Under the pieces are notes generated by a model. The model was not told the DNA's origin. It did no database searches and saw only the letters and a list, made by a program, of their open reading frames with translations. A DNA stretch of 64,000 nucleotides, taken from an uncultured Arthrobacter sp. Its GTDB lineage: Bacteria > Actinomycetota > Actinomycetes > Actinomycetales > Micrococcaceae. How positions within the stretch are numbered: the first letter of the stretch is position 1; each line of letters starts with the position of its first letter. The position numbers were made by a program, and so were the translations under genes. The DNA lies in NCBI RefSeq assembly GCF_947493765.1, contig NZ_CANLSZ010000004.1:62001-126000 (forward strand), in the 5' to 3' direction. Of the stretch, positions 9,310 through 18,502 are shown in pieces.

Positions 9310-10380
9310 ATGGGAACACACCTGGGAATGCCGAGTGTTGCCGGCCGATCCGCCACGACGGGCCTGCTGGACACCCACGGCCGACAGGCCACCGACATGC
9401 GCCTGTCCCTCACCGACAAATGCAATCTCCGCTGCACCTACTGCATGCCCGCCGAGGGCCTGAACTGGCTGCAGAAGGACGCCGTGCTGTCCCGTGAGGA
9501 GATCGTGCGCCTGGTCCGCATCGGCGTCGACGAGCTGGGCATCCGGGAGCTGAGGCTCACCGGTGGCGAACCGCTCGTCCGCGCGGACCTGCTGGACATC
9601 ATCCGCGACATCCGTGGCAACCATCCCGAGCTGCCCATCTCCATGACCACGAACGCGCTGGGGCTGGACCGCCGTGCCGTGCAGCTGAAGGAGGCGGGGC
9701 TCACGCGGATCAACGTGTCCATGGACTCGCTGCACCCAGAGACCTTCGCCCAGCTCACCCGGCGCCCCTTCCTGGACCGGGTGCTGAAGGGCATCGAGGC
9801 GGCGGCCGCGGCCGGACTGGGACTGGTCAAGATCAACGCCGTCCTCATGCGCGGCATCAACGATCACGAGGCACCCGATCTCGTGGAGTGGGCCGTGGCG
9901 CGCGGCTTCGAGCTGCGCTTCATCGAGCAGATGCCCCTCGACGCCGATCACGGCTGGACGAAGGAGGGCATGGTGACGGCCGCCGAGATGCGCGCCCTGG
10001 TCGAGACCCGCTTCGTCCTCACCCCGGACCCCCGCACCCGTGACGGCGCCCCCGCCGAGCGCTGGGAGGTCCGCTCGAAGGAGGCGCCCGACGTCGTCCT
10101 CGGCACGGTGGGCATCATCGCCTCGGTCACGGAGCCCTTCTGCGCCGACTGCCGTCGCACGCGCGTCACGGCGGAGGGCAAGATCATGAGCTGCCTGTTC
10201 TCCCGGGAGGAGACGGACCTGCGGGACCTGCTGCGGTCGGAGGCGGGCGACGACGCCGTGGCGCAGCGCTGGCGCGACGCGATGTGGCTGAAGCCGAAGG
10301 CCCACGGCATGGATCACACCGGCCTCGGAGCGGCCGACTTCGTGCAGCCCGACCGATCGATGAGTGCCATCGGTGGCTGA
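9310..10380 (+). CDS. moaA: GTP 3',8-cyclase (radical SAM)
   Basis: Starts molybdenum cofactor synthesis by cyclising GTP through radical SAM chemistry. The 356-residue protein has the N-terminal cluster motif CNLRCTYC, the SAM-binding LTGGEPLVR, and the C-terminal cluster cysteines in PFCADCRRTRVTAEGKIMSCLF. It ends in a Gly-Gly tail (SAIGG), which MoaC/MoaA partnership requires. It is divergent from the molybdoenzyme gene and overlaps moaD. Confidence 0.97.
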   Translation: MGTHLGMPSVAGRSATTGLLDTHGRQATDMRLSLTDKCNLRCTYCMPAEGLNWLQKDAVLSREEIVRLVRIGVDELGIRELRLTGGEPLVRADLLDIIRDIRGNHPELPISMTTNALGLDRRAVQLKEAGLTRINVSMDSLHPETFAQLTRRPFLDRVLKGIEAAAAAGLGLVKINAVLMRGINDHEAPDLVEWAVARGFELRFIEQMPLDADHGWTKEGMVTAAEMRALVETRFVLTPDPRTRDGAPAERWEVRSKEAPDVVLGTVGIIASVTEPFCADCRRTRVTAEGKIMSCLFSREETDLRDLLRSEAGDDAVAQRWRDAMWLKPKAHGMDHTGLGAADFVQPDRSMSAIGG

Positions 10381-10633
10381 GGTGCTGGTGAGGTATTTCG
10401 GGGCGGCCCGTGCCGCCTCCGGGGTCGACGAGGAACGCGTTCCCGCCGGTCGCGAGCTGGGGGCCGTGCTCGACGACCTGCGGAGCAGGACGGCCGTCGC
10501 AGGGCTACCGCCGCTGGGCAAGGTCCTGGACCGGAGCAGCTTCCTGCTCAACGAGGTGGCCCTGCGGGACAATGCGACCGTGCTGCAGGCCGACGACGTC
10601 CTCGACATCCTCCCGCCCTTCGCCGGAGGATAG
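10364..10633 (+). CDS. moaD: Molybdopterin synthase sulfur carrier subunit MoaD
   Basis: Small ubiquitin-like sulfur carrier for MoaE. The 89 residues begin VRYFGAARAASG after a short leader and end LDILPPFAGG, where the terminal Gly-Gly is thiocarboxylated. Translation begins at GTG 10364, or possibly at GTG 10373; both lie inside the end of moaA, so expression is coupled. The activating enzyme MoeB is not in the window. Confidence 0.93.
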   Translation: MPSVAEVLVRYFGAARAASGVDEERVPAGRELGAVLDDLRSRTAVAGLPPLGKVLDRSSFLLNEVALRDNATVLQADDVLDILPPFAGG

Positions 10634-10687
10634 CCGGCCCGAGCCCGTACCTCAGGGCCGTGCTGCTGAGCGAGAAGGGAGACCGAT

Positions 10688-11011
10688 GTGTGGATCGGCT
10701 TCGTGGAGTTCGACCTCCTGCTCGGTGACGTCCACTCGCTGAAGGGCAAGCGGTCGGTGGTTCGTCCGCTGGTGTCGGATCTGCGCCGGACGTTCGACAT
10801 CTCGGTCGCCGAGGTGGGCCATCAGGAGCTGCACCGCCGGGCCGTCGTCGGAGCGGGTCTGGTCGGATCGGACCGGCAGCACGTGGTGGACGTCCTGGAC
10901 CGTGTGGAGCGCCATGTCGCAGCGCGTCCCGAACTGGAGCTGCTCAGTGCCCGGCCGCGCGTCCTCCACAGCGAGGACCGACAGAGCGAGGACCGACACA
11001 GCCAGGTCTGA
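10688..11011 (+). CDS. ylxP: DUF503 / YlxP-like protein
   Basis: Small protein of the DUF503 family, commonly encoded in the nusA-infB-rbfA cluster and associated with ribosome assembly. The sequence WIGFVEFDLLLGDVHSLKGK is diagnostic, followed by RSVVRPLVSDLRR and VAEVGHQELHRRAVVG. The GTG start at 10688 has an AAGGGAG ribosome site. The last dozen residues (HSEDRQSEDRHSQV) are not family sequence; they come from a 15-bp tandem repeat that has run into the gene. It is unusual in lying behind moaD, about 10.5 kb from rbfA and infB and on the opposite strand. Confidence 0.88.
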   Translation: MWIGFVEFDLLLGDVHSLKGKRSVVRPLVSDLRRTFDISVAEVGHQELHRRAVVGAGLVGSDRQHVVDVLDRVERHVAARPELELLSARPRVLHSEDRQSEDRHSQV

Positions 11012-11059
11012 TTCGGCCAGGACTGACTCGGCGAGGACTGCTCCGGCCGGATCTGGGCC
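10970..11059. repeat. 15-bp minisatellite at the ylxP 3' end
   Basis: About six head-to-tail units of 15 bp, starting at 10970, 10985, 11000, 11015, 11030 and 11045. The first two (AGCGAGGACCGACAG and AGCGAGGACCGACAC) are nearly identical and later ones diverge (AGCCAGGTCTGATTC, GGCCAGGACTGACTC, GGCGAGGACTGCTCC). The array supplies the final codons and the stop of ylxP and continues beyond it. Confidence 0.85.
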
Positions 11060-11114
11060 AGGCCCTCCGCCCCTCCCCGGCGACAGGCGGGCCCCGGTTG
11101 CGGTACAAAGCACT

Positions 11115-11759
11115 ATGACACCTGCGTCGAAAGCCGAGATCTGGGCCGCGGTCCACGCCGAACACCAGGCCCTGATCGACGACCTCGCGGTCCTCGACGT
11201 GGCTCAGTGGAAGACGTCCTCGCTGTGCCCCGGCTGGGACGTCCACGATGTCCTCGCGCACCTCGTCGATTCGGCCAGGACCACCCGATGGGGTTTCCTG
11301 CGTGGGATGGTGGCGGCGCGATTCGACTTCGACCGGGCCAATGCCGATGGGATCCTCCGTGCGAGGGCATCGCGCCCGGCCGACACGCTGGACGCCTTCA
11401 GGGCAGTCCGCCGCCACACCACCACGCCCCCGGCGGCCCTGGCCACGAGACTGGTGGAAGCCTTCGTGCATGGTGAGGACATCCGACGACCCCTCGGCAT
11501 CGCTCGCCCATACCCACCCGGCCTCGTCGCGGCTGCGCTCGCCTATCAGCTGAGAACGAGCGTCAGGATCGGCGGTGGCAGGGAACTTGCACACGGGTAT
11601 CATTTGATCGCGACCGATACCGCCTTCGACCACGGCGACGGATCCGAGGTGCGCGGCCCCGCTATCGCTCTTCTCCTCGCCGCATCGGGCAGACCGGTCG
11701 GGACCGGCGAGATCGCCGGGCCCGGAGTCCTCGGGCTCCTGCGCAGGCACGGCTCCTGA
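11115..11759 (+). CDS. Maleylpyruvate isomerase family mycothiol-dependent enzyme
   Basis: 214-residue DinB-like four-helix protein of the actinobacterial mycothiol-dependent isomerase family (TIGR03083-like). Family features are the N-terminal helix EIWAAVHAEHQALIDDLAVL, SSLCPGWDVHDVLAHLVDSAR, and the motif LVEAFVHGEDIRRPLG, with its His-x-x-Asp metal-ligand pattern. The substrate is unknown; many such proteins are general mycothiol S-transferases. Start ATG 11115. It ends 9 nt before the convergent M16 peptidase gene. Confidence 0.85.
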   Translation: MTPASKAEIWAAVHAEHQALIDDLAVLDVAQWKTSSLCPGWDVHDVLAHLVDSARTTRWGFLRGMVAARFDFDRANADGILRARASRPADTLDAFRAVRRHTTTPPAALATRLVEAFVHGEDIRRPLGIARPYPPGLVAAALAYQLRTSVRIGGGRELAHGYHLIATDTAFDHGDGSEVRGPAIALLLAASGRPVGTGEIAGPGVLGLLRRHGS

Positions 11760-11768
11760 CGTGCACCC

Positions 11769-13145
11769 CTAGGCGTCGTCGGCGAAGTCCTCGGCCGAAT
11801 CGAACGGTCCGACGACGACGGTGGTCCTGGGCGCCGCTGCGAGCTCACGCGCGAGAGACTGCACGTCCTCCGCCGTGACCGCGCGGATGCGCTCCAGGGA
11901 GACGTCCATGTCGGCGAATTCGCCGGAGACGAGCTCCGACCGCCCCAGACGCGACATCCGCGAACTACTGTCCTCGAGCGCCATGACGAGACCTCCGGAG
12001 AGCTGGCCCACGGCCTTGCGCAGCTCCTCCGCGTCGATGCCGTCCGCTGCCAGGCGGTCCAGCTCGCTGCCCAGCAGCTCGATCACCTGACCGGTCTTAG
12101 CAGGCGAGCACCCGGCGTACATGCCGAAGTAGCCCGTGTCGGCGTAGGCGGCCGAGAACGAATAGGTGGCGTAGACCAGGCCGCGCTTCTCCCGGATCTC
12201 CTGGAACAGTCGTGAGGACATCCCCCCACCGAGGACGGCGTTGAGCACGCTCATCGCGAATCGGCGCTCGTCCGTCGCGGTCAGTGACGGGCACCCGACG
12301 AGGATGTTCGACTGCTCCACGGCCCTGCGGATCACGTGCGTGCCGGGTACGCCGTGGACCGCGACCGGTTGCGCGGGCCGACGCCGGACGGGCACGGCAC
12401 CGTCCTCGAGCGCCCACCCCGCGCTCTCGAGGGCGCCCTGTACCAGCCGGCAGACCACGTCGTGGTCCAGGCCGCCCGCGGCCGTGACGACCAGTTCCCC
12501 GGGCTTGTAGTAGCGCCGGTAGTGCGCCAGCACGGCCTCCCGGGGCACGGCCTGGATGGCCTCGGGGGTGCCCCCGATCGGCCGGCCGAGACTGTGGTCG
12601 CCCAGGACGAGCTCCACGAACTTCTCGTGCGCAACGTCCGCGGGGTCGTCGCTGTCCATCGCGATCTCCTCGAGGATGACGTCGCGCTCCTGCTCGAGTT
12701 CCTCGGGGTCGAGCACGGCCGAGGTGACCATGTCAGCGATGACGTCGATGGCCATCGGCAGATCGGTGTCCAGTACCCGGGCGTAGTAGCAGGTGTTCTC
12801 CTTCGCGGTGGCCGCGTTGGACTCTCCCCCCACCTCGTCGAAGGCGGACGCGATGTCCATGGCGCTGCGCCGCGACGTGCCCTTGAACAGCAGGTGCTCG
12901 AGGAAGTGGGTGGAGCCGTGCTCCCCCTCGGCCTCGTCGCGCGAGCCCACCCCCACCCAGAATCCGATGGTGGCCGAGCGCTGGCCGGGCATGGCCTCGG
13001 TGAGCACCCTCACGCCCCCGGGCAGGACGCTGCGCCGCACCACGTTGCCGCTCGGGTCACCGGCGACGAACGTGGGGTCGCTGCCGTCACCGCTCGGGCG
13101 TGGCGTGGGTTGCAGGGGCAGGGAGACGACCGAGGACAGGGACAT
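11769..13145 (-). CDS. M16 family zinc peptidase (insulinase-like)
   Basis: Probable metallopeptidase of the mitochondrial-processing-peptidase-like group. The inverted zinc motif HFLEH is at residues 80-84, followed about 75 residues later by the third ligand region ERDVILEEIAM. The inactive-like second half contains LNAVLGGGMSSRLFQEIREKRGL, typical of M16B enzymes. 458 residues is the normal length. It lies directly downstream of pnp, as in many Gram-positive bacteria, but a strong hairpin separates the two. The start MSLSSVVS has a weak AAGAAAGAG ribosome site. Confidence 0.93.
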   Translation of the reverse strand: MSLSSVVSLPLQPTPRPSGDGSDPTFVAGDPSGNVVRRSVLPGGVRVLTEAMPGQRSATIGFWVGVGSRDEAEGEHGSTHFLEHLLFKGTSRRSAMDIASAFDEVGGESNAATAKENTCYYARVLDTDLPMAIDVIADMVTSAVLDPEELEQERDVILEEIAMDSDDPADVAHEKFVELVLGDHSLGRPIGGTPEAIQAVPREAVLAHYRRYYKPGELVVTAAGGLDHDVVCRLVQGALESAGWALEDGAVPVRRRPAQPVAVHGVPGTHVIRRAVEQSNILVGCPSLTATDERRFAMSVLNAVLGGGMSSRLFQEIREKRGLVYATYSFSAAYADTGYFGMYAGCSPAKTGQVIELLGSELDRLAADGIDAEELRKAVGQLSGGLVMALEDSSSRMSRLGRSELVSGEFADMDVSLERIRAVTAEDVQSLARELAAAPRTTVVVGPFDSAEDFADDA

Positions 13146-13176
13146 GCCGCTCTTTCTTGACGGTTCGGGAAAAGGC

Positions 13177-13225
13177 GGACGGCCCCGGCGCGATCCCGAG
13201 GGACCGGTGCGCGCCGGGGCCGTCC
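13177..13225 (-). terminator. Intrinsic-type terminator after pnp
   Basis: Perfect 16-bp inverted repeat (arms 13177-13192 and 13210-13225, core GGACGGCCCCGGCGCG) with a 17-nt loop. In the pnp direction it is followed by GCCTTTTCCC. It lies between the pnp stop and the M16 start, so it may limit read-through rather than end the unit completely. Confidence 0.75.
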
Positions 13226-13254
13226 AGTGCTCGGCAGGAGCGGTGGGGCTGCGC

Positions 13255-15507
13255 TCAGCTCTCCGCGCCGACGGCTTCGGGCAGCTCGGTGCCGGCCTCG
13301 TCGTCGTCCACGTCCGCCACGACGGGCGAGAGGGAGAGCTTTCCGCGGTCGTCGACCTTGGTGATCTCCACCTGGACCTTCTGGCCCACGGAGACGACCT
13401 CGTCCACGTTGTCGACCCGCTTGCCACCGGCCAGCTTGCGCAGCTCGGAGATGTGCAGCAGGCCGTCCTTGCCCGGGGTCAGGGAGACGAAGGCGCCGAA
13501 GGTCGTGGTCTTGACGACCGTGCCCAGGTAGCGCTCACCGATCTCGGGGACCTGCGGGTTGGCGATCGCGTTGACGGCGGCGCGCGCGGCTTCTGCCGAC
13601 TCGCCGTTCGTCGCGCCGATCAGCACGGTGCCGTCGTCCTCGATGGAGATGTCCGCTCCGGTGTCCTCCTGGATCTGGTTGATCATCTTGCCCTTCGGGC
13701 CGATGACCTCGCCGATCTTGTCCACGGGGATGCGCACCGAGATGATCCTCGGCGCGAACTCGGAGAGCTCGTCCGGGGTGTCGATCGCGGCCTGCAGGAC
13801 GCCGAGGATGTGCAGACGGGCCTCACGGGCCTGCTTCAGCGCCGCTGCGAGCACCGAGGCGGGAATGCCGTCGAGCTTGGTGTCCAGCTGGATGGCCGTG
13901 ACGAACTCGGACGTCCCGGCGACCTTGAAGTCCATGTCGCCGAAGGCGTCCTCGGCACCGAGGATGTCCGTCAGCGCCGCGTAGCGTGTCTGGCCGTCCA
14001 CGACGTCGGACACGAGGCCCATCGCGATGCCCGCAACGGGCGCGCGGAGCGGCACGCCGGCGTTGAGCAGCGACAGCGTCGAGGCGCAGACCGAGCCCAT
14101 CGAGGTGGAGCCGTTGGAGCTCAGCGCCTCGGACACCTGGCGGATCGCGTAGGGGAACTCCTCGCGCGTCGGCAGGACGGGCACGAGGGCGCGCTCGGCC
14201 AGTGCTCCGTGGCCGATCTCACGGCGCTTCGGCGAACCGACGCGGCCGGTCTCACCGGTGGAGTAGGGCGGGAAGTTGTAGTTGTGCATGTAGCGCTTGC
14301 GCGTGACGGGCGACAGCGAGTCGATCTGCTGCTCCATCTTGAGCATGTTCAGCGTGGTGACACCCATGATCTGGGTCTCGCCGCGCTCGAAGATCGCCGA
14401 CCCGTGGACGCGGGGCAGCACCTCGACCTCGGCCGTGAGCTGGCGGATGTCGCTCAGGCCGCGCCCGTCGATCCGGACCTGGTCCTTGAGGATGCGGTGG
14501 CGGACCACGGCCTTGGTGAGCGAGCGGAAAGCTGCTGACAGTTCCTTCTCGCGTCCCTCGAACTGGCCGCCGAGGCTCTCCAGGAGCTCGGCCTTCAGCG
14601 CGTCGGAGGCACTCTCGCGCTCCTGCTTGTCGGCGATCTGGAAGACCTGGGTGAGCTTGTCGGAGCCGGCGGACTCGACCGCCGCGTAGACGTCGTCCTG
14701 GTAGTCGAGGAACACGGGGAACTCGACCGTGGGCTTGGCTGCGCGTCCCGCCAGATCCGACTGCGCATCACACAGTGCGCGGATGAAGGGCTTGGCCGCC
14801 TCGAGGCCGTCCGCCACGATCTCCTCGGTGGGAGCGGTGGCGCCGTTCTCCTTGATGAGGTTCCAGGAGTTGTCGGTGGCCTCGGCCTCGACCATCATGA
14901 TGGCGACGTCGTCCCCGGTGACGCGTCCGGCCACCACCATGTCGAACACGGAGTTCTCGAGCTCGGAGTGCTTCGGGAAGGCGATCCACTGATCGTTGCC
15001 GCTGCCGTCGGAGACGAGGGCCACGCGGACGCCGCCGATGGGCCCGGAGAAGGGCAGACCGGAGAGCTGCGTGGACATGGACGCCGCGTTGATGGCGACG
15101 ACGTCGTAGCGCACGTCGGGGTTGATGGCGAGGATGGTCACCACGACCTGGACCTCGTTGCGCAGCCCCTTCACGAAGGCGGGGCGCAGCGGGCGGTCCA
15201 TGAGGCGGCAGGCCAGGATGGCCTCCGTGGAGGGACGGCCCTCGCGGCGGAAGAACGAGCCAGGGATGCGCCCTGCGGCGTACATGCGCTCCTCGACGTC
15301 GACCGTCAGCGGGAAGAAGTCGAAGCCCTCGCGCGGGTGCTTGCCGGCCGTGGTGGCGGAGAGCAGCGCTGTGTCCTCGTCGATGTAGACCATGGCGGAG
15401 CCGGCGGCCTGCTGGGCGAGACGCCCTGCTTCGAAGCGGATGGTGCGTGTTCCGAAGCGACCGTTGTCGATCACTGCTTCGGCGAACTGGATTTCGGGAC
15501 CCTCCAT
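13255..15507 (-). CDS. pnp: Polyribonucleotide nucleotidyltransferase
   Basis: Phosphorolytic 3'-5' exoribonuclease; in actinobacteria also called guanosine pentaphosphate synthetase. The 750 residues hold two RNase PH domains ([20 protein letters not shown] in the first; [15 protein letters not shown] and [20 protein letters not shown] in the second). A KH domain ([22 protein letters not shown]) and an S1 domain ([21 protein letters not shown]) follow, then an acidic tail. The start [11 protein letters not shown] has an excellent GGAGGTGA ribosome site. It lies 257 nt downstream of rpsO, separated by structured leader DNA. Confidence 0.97.
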   Translation of the reverse strand: MEGPEIQFAEAVIDNGRFGTRTIRFEAGRLAQQAAGSAMVYIDEDTALLSATTAGKHPREGFDFFPLTVDVEERMYAAGRIPGSFFRREGRPSTEAILACRLMDRPLRPAFVKGLRNEVQVVVTILAINPDVRYDVVAINAASMSTQLSGLPFSGPIGGVRVALVSDGSGNDQWIAFPKHSELENSVFDMVVAGRVTGDDVAIMMVEAEATDNSWNLIKENGATAPTEEIVADGLEAAKPFIRALCDAQSDLAGRAAKPTVEFPVFLDYQDDVYAAVESAGSDKLTQVFQIADKQERESASDALKAELLESLGGQFEGREKELSAAFRSLTKAVVRHRILKDQVRIDGRGLSDIRQLTAEVEVLPRVHGSAIFERGETQIMGVTTLNMLKMEQQIDSLSPVTRKRYMHNYNFPPYSTGETGRVGSPKRREIGHGALAERALVPVLPTREEFPYAIRQVSEALSSNGSTSMGSVCASTLSLLNAGVPLRAPVAGIAMGLVSDVVDGQTRYAALTDILGAEDAFGDMDFKVAGTSEFVTAIQLDTKLDGIPASVLAAALKQAREARLHILGVLQAAIDTPDELSEFAPRIISVRIPVDKIGEVIGPKGKMINQIQEDTGADISIEDDGTVLIGATNGESAEAARAAVNAIANPQVPEIGERYLGTVVKTTTFGAFVSLTPGKDGLLHISELRKLAGGKRVDNVDEVVSVGQKVQVEITKVDDRGKLSLSPVVADVDDDEAGTELPEAVGAES

Positions 15508-15689
15508 GAGAGTCACCTCCGTTTCTGCGGTAGCGGAGGCAATCGGCACCCGTCGTGACGGGCCCCTCATGGACCCACCACTGCACCTGGTCTTCGATGG
15601 AGATCCACGGAGCTCCCTCTGCGGGGCTCCGGGGACCACTACCGAGGACCGCGGATGCGCGGTGCCGGCTGGCTCCTGTTGTGCGGTAC

Positions 15690-15709
15690 GGACCTGCTCG
15701 GGCAGGTCC
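15690..15709 (-). other. Hairpin in the pnp leader
   Basis: Inverted repeat with 8-bp arms (GGACCTGC and GCAGGTCC) and a 4-nt loop in the rpsO-pnp intergenic region. No U-tract follows, so it looks like a leader or processing stem rather than a terminator. Other pnp mRNAs carry RNase-cleaved leader stems, but that role here is inference. Confidence 0.5.
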
Positions 15710-15724
15710 TTCGATGCGTGACAG

Positions 15725-15754
15725 AAGGCGGCTCCCCGTCGGGGACGCCGCCTT
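15725..15754 (-). terminator. Hairpin after rpsO
   Basis: Inverted repeat AAGGCGGC-TCCCC / GGGGA(C)GCCGCCTT with one bulged base and a 3-nt loop, beginning 11 nt past the rpsO stop. On the rpsO strand it is followed by CTGTCACG without a clear U-run. It is therefore a partial terminator or a processing and stability hairpin between rpsO and pnp. Confidence 0.6.
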
Positions 15755-15764
15755 CGGGTGTCAG

Positions 15765-16034
15765 CTAGCGGCGCAGGCCGAGGCGCTCGATGAGCGTACG
15801 GTAGCGCGTGATGTCGGTGTCGCGCAGGTAGTCCAGCAGACGACGACGGCGCCCGACCAGGAGCAGCAGGCCACGACGCGTGTGGTGGTCGTGCTTGTGC
15901 ATCTTCAGATGCTCGGTCAGGTCGAGGATGCGGCGGGACAGCATGGCGATCTGTACCTCGGGCGATCCGGTGTCGCCTTCGGCGAGGGCGTACTGCTTGA
16001 TGATGTCCTGCTTGATGGCGGCGTCAAGGGCCAC
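15765..16034 (-). CDS. rpsO: 30S ribosomal protein S15
   Basis: Primary 16S-binding protein of the small-subunit platform. The 89 residues start [20 protein letters not shown] at GTG 16034, with an AGGAG site upstream, and include [41 protein letters not shown] and the terminal IERLGLRR. A longer in-frame extension upstream ([10 protein letters not shown]) is not family sequence. Located between ribF and pnp as in many bacteria. Confidence 0.97.
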   Translation of the reverse strand: MALDAAIKQDIIKQYALAEGDTGSPEVQIAMLSRRILDLTEHLKMHKHDHHTRRGLLLLVGRRRRLLDYLRDTDITRYRTLIERLGLRR

Positions 16035-16134
16035 GAGTAACTCCTGGGGTTGTACCGTGAGCATGAACCGTGCAGCGCCTGTGTGCGTGCACGAAAAGAT
16101 CCAGCCACCACGGACTGCAGCCGGATCAACCCTC

Positions 16135-16140
16135 AGTTTA
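16135..16140 (-). promoter_or_regulatory. -10 box of the rpsO promoter
   Basis: TAAACT on the minus strand, overlapping the ribF stop codon and about 100 nt upstream of the rpsO GTG. It would give a leader of roughly 90 nt, long enough for the S15 feedback structures known in other bacteria. No -35 match is clear. Confidence 0.4.
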
Positions 16141-17157
16141 GCCTTCGGCTCGCTGTTCTGTCGAAAGCAGGGTGCGGGGCCCCGTGGAGAGCAGCGCGCG
16201 GGCCTGGCCCACGTCGAGCTTCATCTGCTCGATCAGTGCCTCGGGTCCCCGGTAGGCCACCTGGCCGCGCAGCCGGTGCAGGAACTCGACGACGACGGAC
16301 TGCCCGTACAGATCGAAGTCCTGGACGCGCTCGGGCGGGCGGTTGATGACATGGGCCTCGACCTGGCGTGAGACGCCCTCGAAGGTGGGATTGGAGCCGA
16401 CGGAGATGGCTGCCGGCCAGCGGACCCCGGATTCGTCGATGAGCCATCCCGCGTAGATGCCGTCCGCCGGGATGAAACCCTGCGAGGAGGGGGCGAGATT
16501 CGCCGTCGGATAGCCGAGCTCGCGGCCCCGCGCCGCACCGTGCACCACCTCACCGCGCATGCGGTGCTCGCGGCCGAGGACCCGACCGGCGGTCTCGACG
16601 TCGCCGTCCTCCAGGGCCTCCCGCACCCAGGTGGACGAGCAGCGCCGGTCCCCGTCGGCCTCCGTGGAGTGCAGCGGGTAGCTCGCCCCGAAGTCCTCGA
16701 TCGCGATGACCTCGAACCCGAGCTTCGCGCCGAGCTCGCGCATCGTGTCGAGGTCCCCGCTGTTCCCCCGCCCGAAGCGGACGTCGTGGCCCACCACCAC
16801 GGCCTTGGCCCCCAGCGCGCGGACGAAGACCTGCTCCACGAAGTCCTCCGGCGAGTTCGCCGCCAACTCGAGCGTGTAGTGCATCATGAGCAGGGCGTCG
16901 ATCCCGGCCTCGGCGAGCAGCTCCACGCGGTCCTCGAGCCCCATGATCAGCTCCGGCGCGGACTCGGGGCGGTGCACCTGGGCCGGGTGCGGGTCGAAGG
17001 AGACCACGACGGAGGCGGCGGAGCGCTCGCGTGCCGCATCGAGGACCTGCTGCAGCACCTGCTGGTGCCCGCGGTGCACGCCGTCGAAGTTACCGAGGGT
17101 CAGGACGGACGGCCCGAAGTCCTCGGGCACCTCGCCCAGATCTCTCCAGTAGTACAC
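16138..17157 (-). CDS. ribF: Bifunctional riboflavin kinase / FAD synthetase
   Basis: Phosphorylates riboflavin to FMN and adenylylates FMN to FAD. The 339-residue protein has an N-terminal nucleotidyltransferase domain ([41 protein letters not shown]). The C-terminal kinase domain has [20 protein letters not shown] and NPTFEG. The GTG start at 17157 has AAGGAG 4 nt upstream. The C-terminal tail holds a degenerate duplication ([14 protein letters not shown]). Confidence 0.96.
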   Translation of the reverse strand: MYYWRDLGEVPEDFGPSVLTLGNFDGVHRGHQQVLQQVLDAARERSAASVVVSFDPHPAQVHRPESAPELIMGLEDRVELLAEAGIDALLMMHYTLELAANSPEDFVEQVFVRALGAKAVVVGHDVRFGRGNSGDLDTMRELGAKLGFEVIAIEDFGASYPLHSTEADGDRRCSSTWVREALEDGDVETAGRVLGREHRMRGEVVHGAARGRELGYPTANLAPSSQGFIPADGIYAGWLIDESGVRWPAAISVGSNPTFEGVSRQVEAHVINRPPERVQDFDLYGQSVVVEFLHRLRGQVAYRGPEALIEQMKLDVGQARALLSTGPRTLLSTEQRAEG

Positions 17158-17316
17158 ACAGCTCCTTCAGGATCGGTCGACGACGCCTTCCGCGCGGTCG
17201 CCGCTCCCATTATGGCGGAAAGGCACCACGTCGCGGTCACCGGTGCAACCCGCGCGAGCGGTGCCCGCGGGCCACCACCGGGGGCTACGACCGGGGAGTC
17301 ATCGACGGGGCGATGC

Positions 17317-17994
17317 TCAGGCGCGCTCGTCGAACTCGCGGCGGAGCTCGCTGGTCTTGGCGATGAACTTGTGCCACACCAGGAGGGCGGGCGGGAAGGC
17401 CAGTTCCACGACCATCAGGATGATCATGATGTAGTTCGGGGTGCCCGAGAAGGCCCAGGACAGCACCCGGCCGATACCACCGATGAACACCATGAGGCAG
17501 ACGAGCCACAGCATGTTGGCCCACTGGAACTTCACCGCGATGGTGATGAACGCCGCACCGACGCCGATCATCATCGCCGAGAAGAAGCGGAACTGGCTCT
17601 CGAGCGTGGGGTTCACCACGCCGGTCCCGGTGTCGGGCAGACCCGCCGAACCGAGGATCAGGTAGTACGCGCCGAAGCCTGCGAGGACGAGCCCGACGAG
17701 GATCACGACGGTGCGGAAGACACTCCAGTCGCTCCCCCGGTCCTTGGACCCGACCTTGCCGGTCCTGCGGTCGCCGGGGGTGCCGGTGGCGTCCACCCCC
17801 GCCTGCTTCCGGTCGGTGCCGGCGCTCCGTCCCGTGTCCTTGCCCGCCTTCCTGCCGGTGGCCGGTGGGGTGCCGGGTGTCGCGCTGCCGGGTGTCGCGC
17901 TCCCTGCGCTGCGGCCGGCTCCGCTGCCGGATCCCGTGGCCGCCGGGCGACCGGCCGGGGAGGGATCGTGGTTCTCGGGGCTCGTGCTCGTCAT
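17317..17994 (-). CDS. DUF4345-like membrane protein with disordered N-terminus
   Basis: 225 residues. Positions 1-88 are a low-complexity Gly/Ser/Thr/Pro/Lys-rich cytoplasmic region containing a duplicated SATPG pentapeptide. Four hydrophobic segments follow (VFRTVVILVGLVLAGFGAYY; FFSAMMIGVGAAFITIAVKF; MLWLVCLMVFIGGIGRVLSW; YIMIILMVVELAFPPALLVW), with ESQFRFFSAMMIGVG typical of DUF4345. Function unknown. It follows two other small membrane protein genes that are coupled to truB. Confidence 0.8.
   Translation of the reverse strand: MTSTSPENHDPSPAGRPAATGSGSGAGRSAGSATPGSATPGTPPATGRKAGKDTGRSAGTDRKQAGVDATGTPGDRRTGKVGSKDRGSDWSVFRTVVILVGLVLAGFGAYYLILGSAGLPDTGTGVVNPTLESQFRFFSAMMIGVGAAFITIAVKFQWANMLWLVCLMVFIGGIGRVLSWAFSGTPNYIMIILMVVELAFPPALLVWHKFIAKTSELRREFDERA
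17872..17901. repeat. 15-bp tandem duplication in the DUF4345 gene
   Basis: Two exact copies of GCCGGGTGTCGCGCT (17872-17886 and 17887-17901), encoding the repeated pentapeptide on the minus strand. Confidence 0.85.
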
Positions 17995-18031
17995 GTCGCT
18001 CCAAAGGGGCCGGACGGATGGGGTTCCAGCG

Positions 18032-18502
18032 TCATACTCTCACGCGCCGCGGCCGGGTACGACGCAGCCACAGCAGCCCCAGAACGGGCAGGACCAGGGG
18101 CACGAAGCCGTACCCCCGGCCGAAGGCGGACCACACCGTGTCGCTGGGGAACGCCTGCGCGTCGAAGATGCTCAGGGCGCCCACGGTGAGGACGCCCACG
18201 AGCTCGAGGGTCACGGCAATCAGGGACACGGCGTAGGCGCGCGCACCCGGTCGGGCGAGGGAGACCGTGGCGACGACGTAGACGACGGCCGCGAGGGCGG
18301 AGAGGAGATAGGCCACGGGCGCCTCGGCGAACTTGGTGGCGATCTGGAAACCCGCCCGCGCCGTCGTGGCGAGGGCGAAGATCCCGTAGACCGCGATCAG
18401 CAGGCGTCCGGGGCCCGTGGCGCGGCTCGAGGGCCGCTCGTCGAGGCCGATCTCCGCGGAGCCGGACCGGTGCGCGCTGTCGGTGTGCCTCCTCCTGCTC
18501 AC
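18032..18502 (-). CDS. Hypothetical four-helix membrane protein
   Basis: 156 residues. A polar N-terminus (SRRRHTDSAHRSG) is followed by about four hydrophobic segments (LLIAVYGIFALATTARAGF; VAYLLSALAAVVYVVATVSL; AVSLIAVTLELVGVLTVGAL; GYGFVPLVLPVLGLLWL) and a basic tail RRTRPRRVRV. No family motif was recognised. The GTG start at 18502 overlaps the preceding stop (GTGA), so it is coupled to the next gene and through it to truB. Confidence 0.8.
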   Translation of the reverse strand: MSRRRHTDSAHRSGSAEIGLDERPSSRATGPGRLLIAVYGIFALATTARAGFQIATKFAEAPVAYLLSALAAVVYVVATVSLARPGARAYAVSLIAVTLELVGVLTVGALSIFDAQAFPSDTVWSAFGRGYGFVPLVLPVLGLLWLRRTRPRRVRV

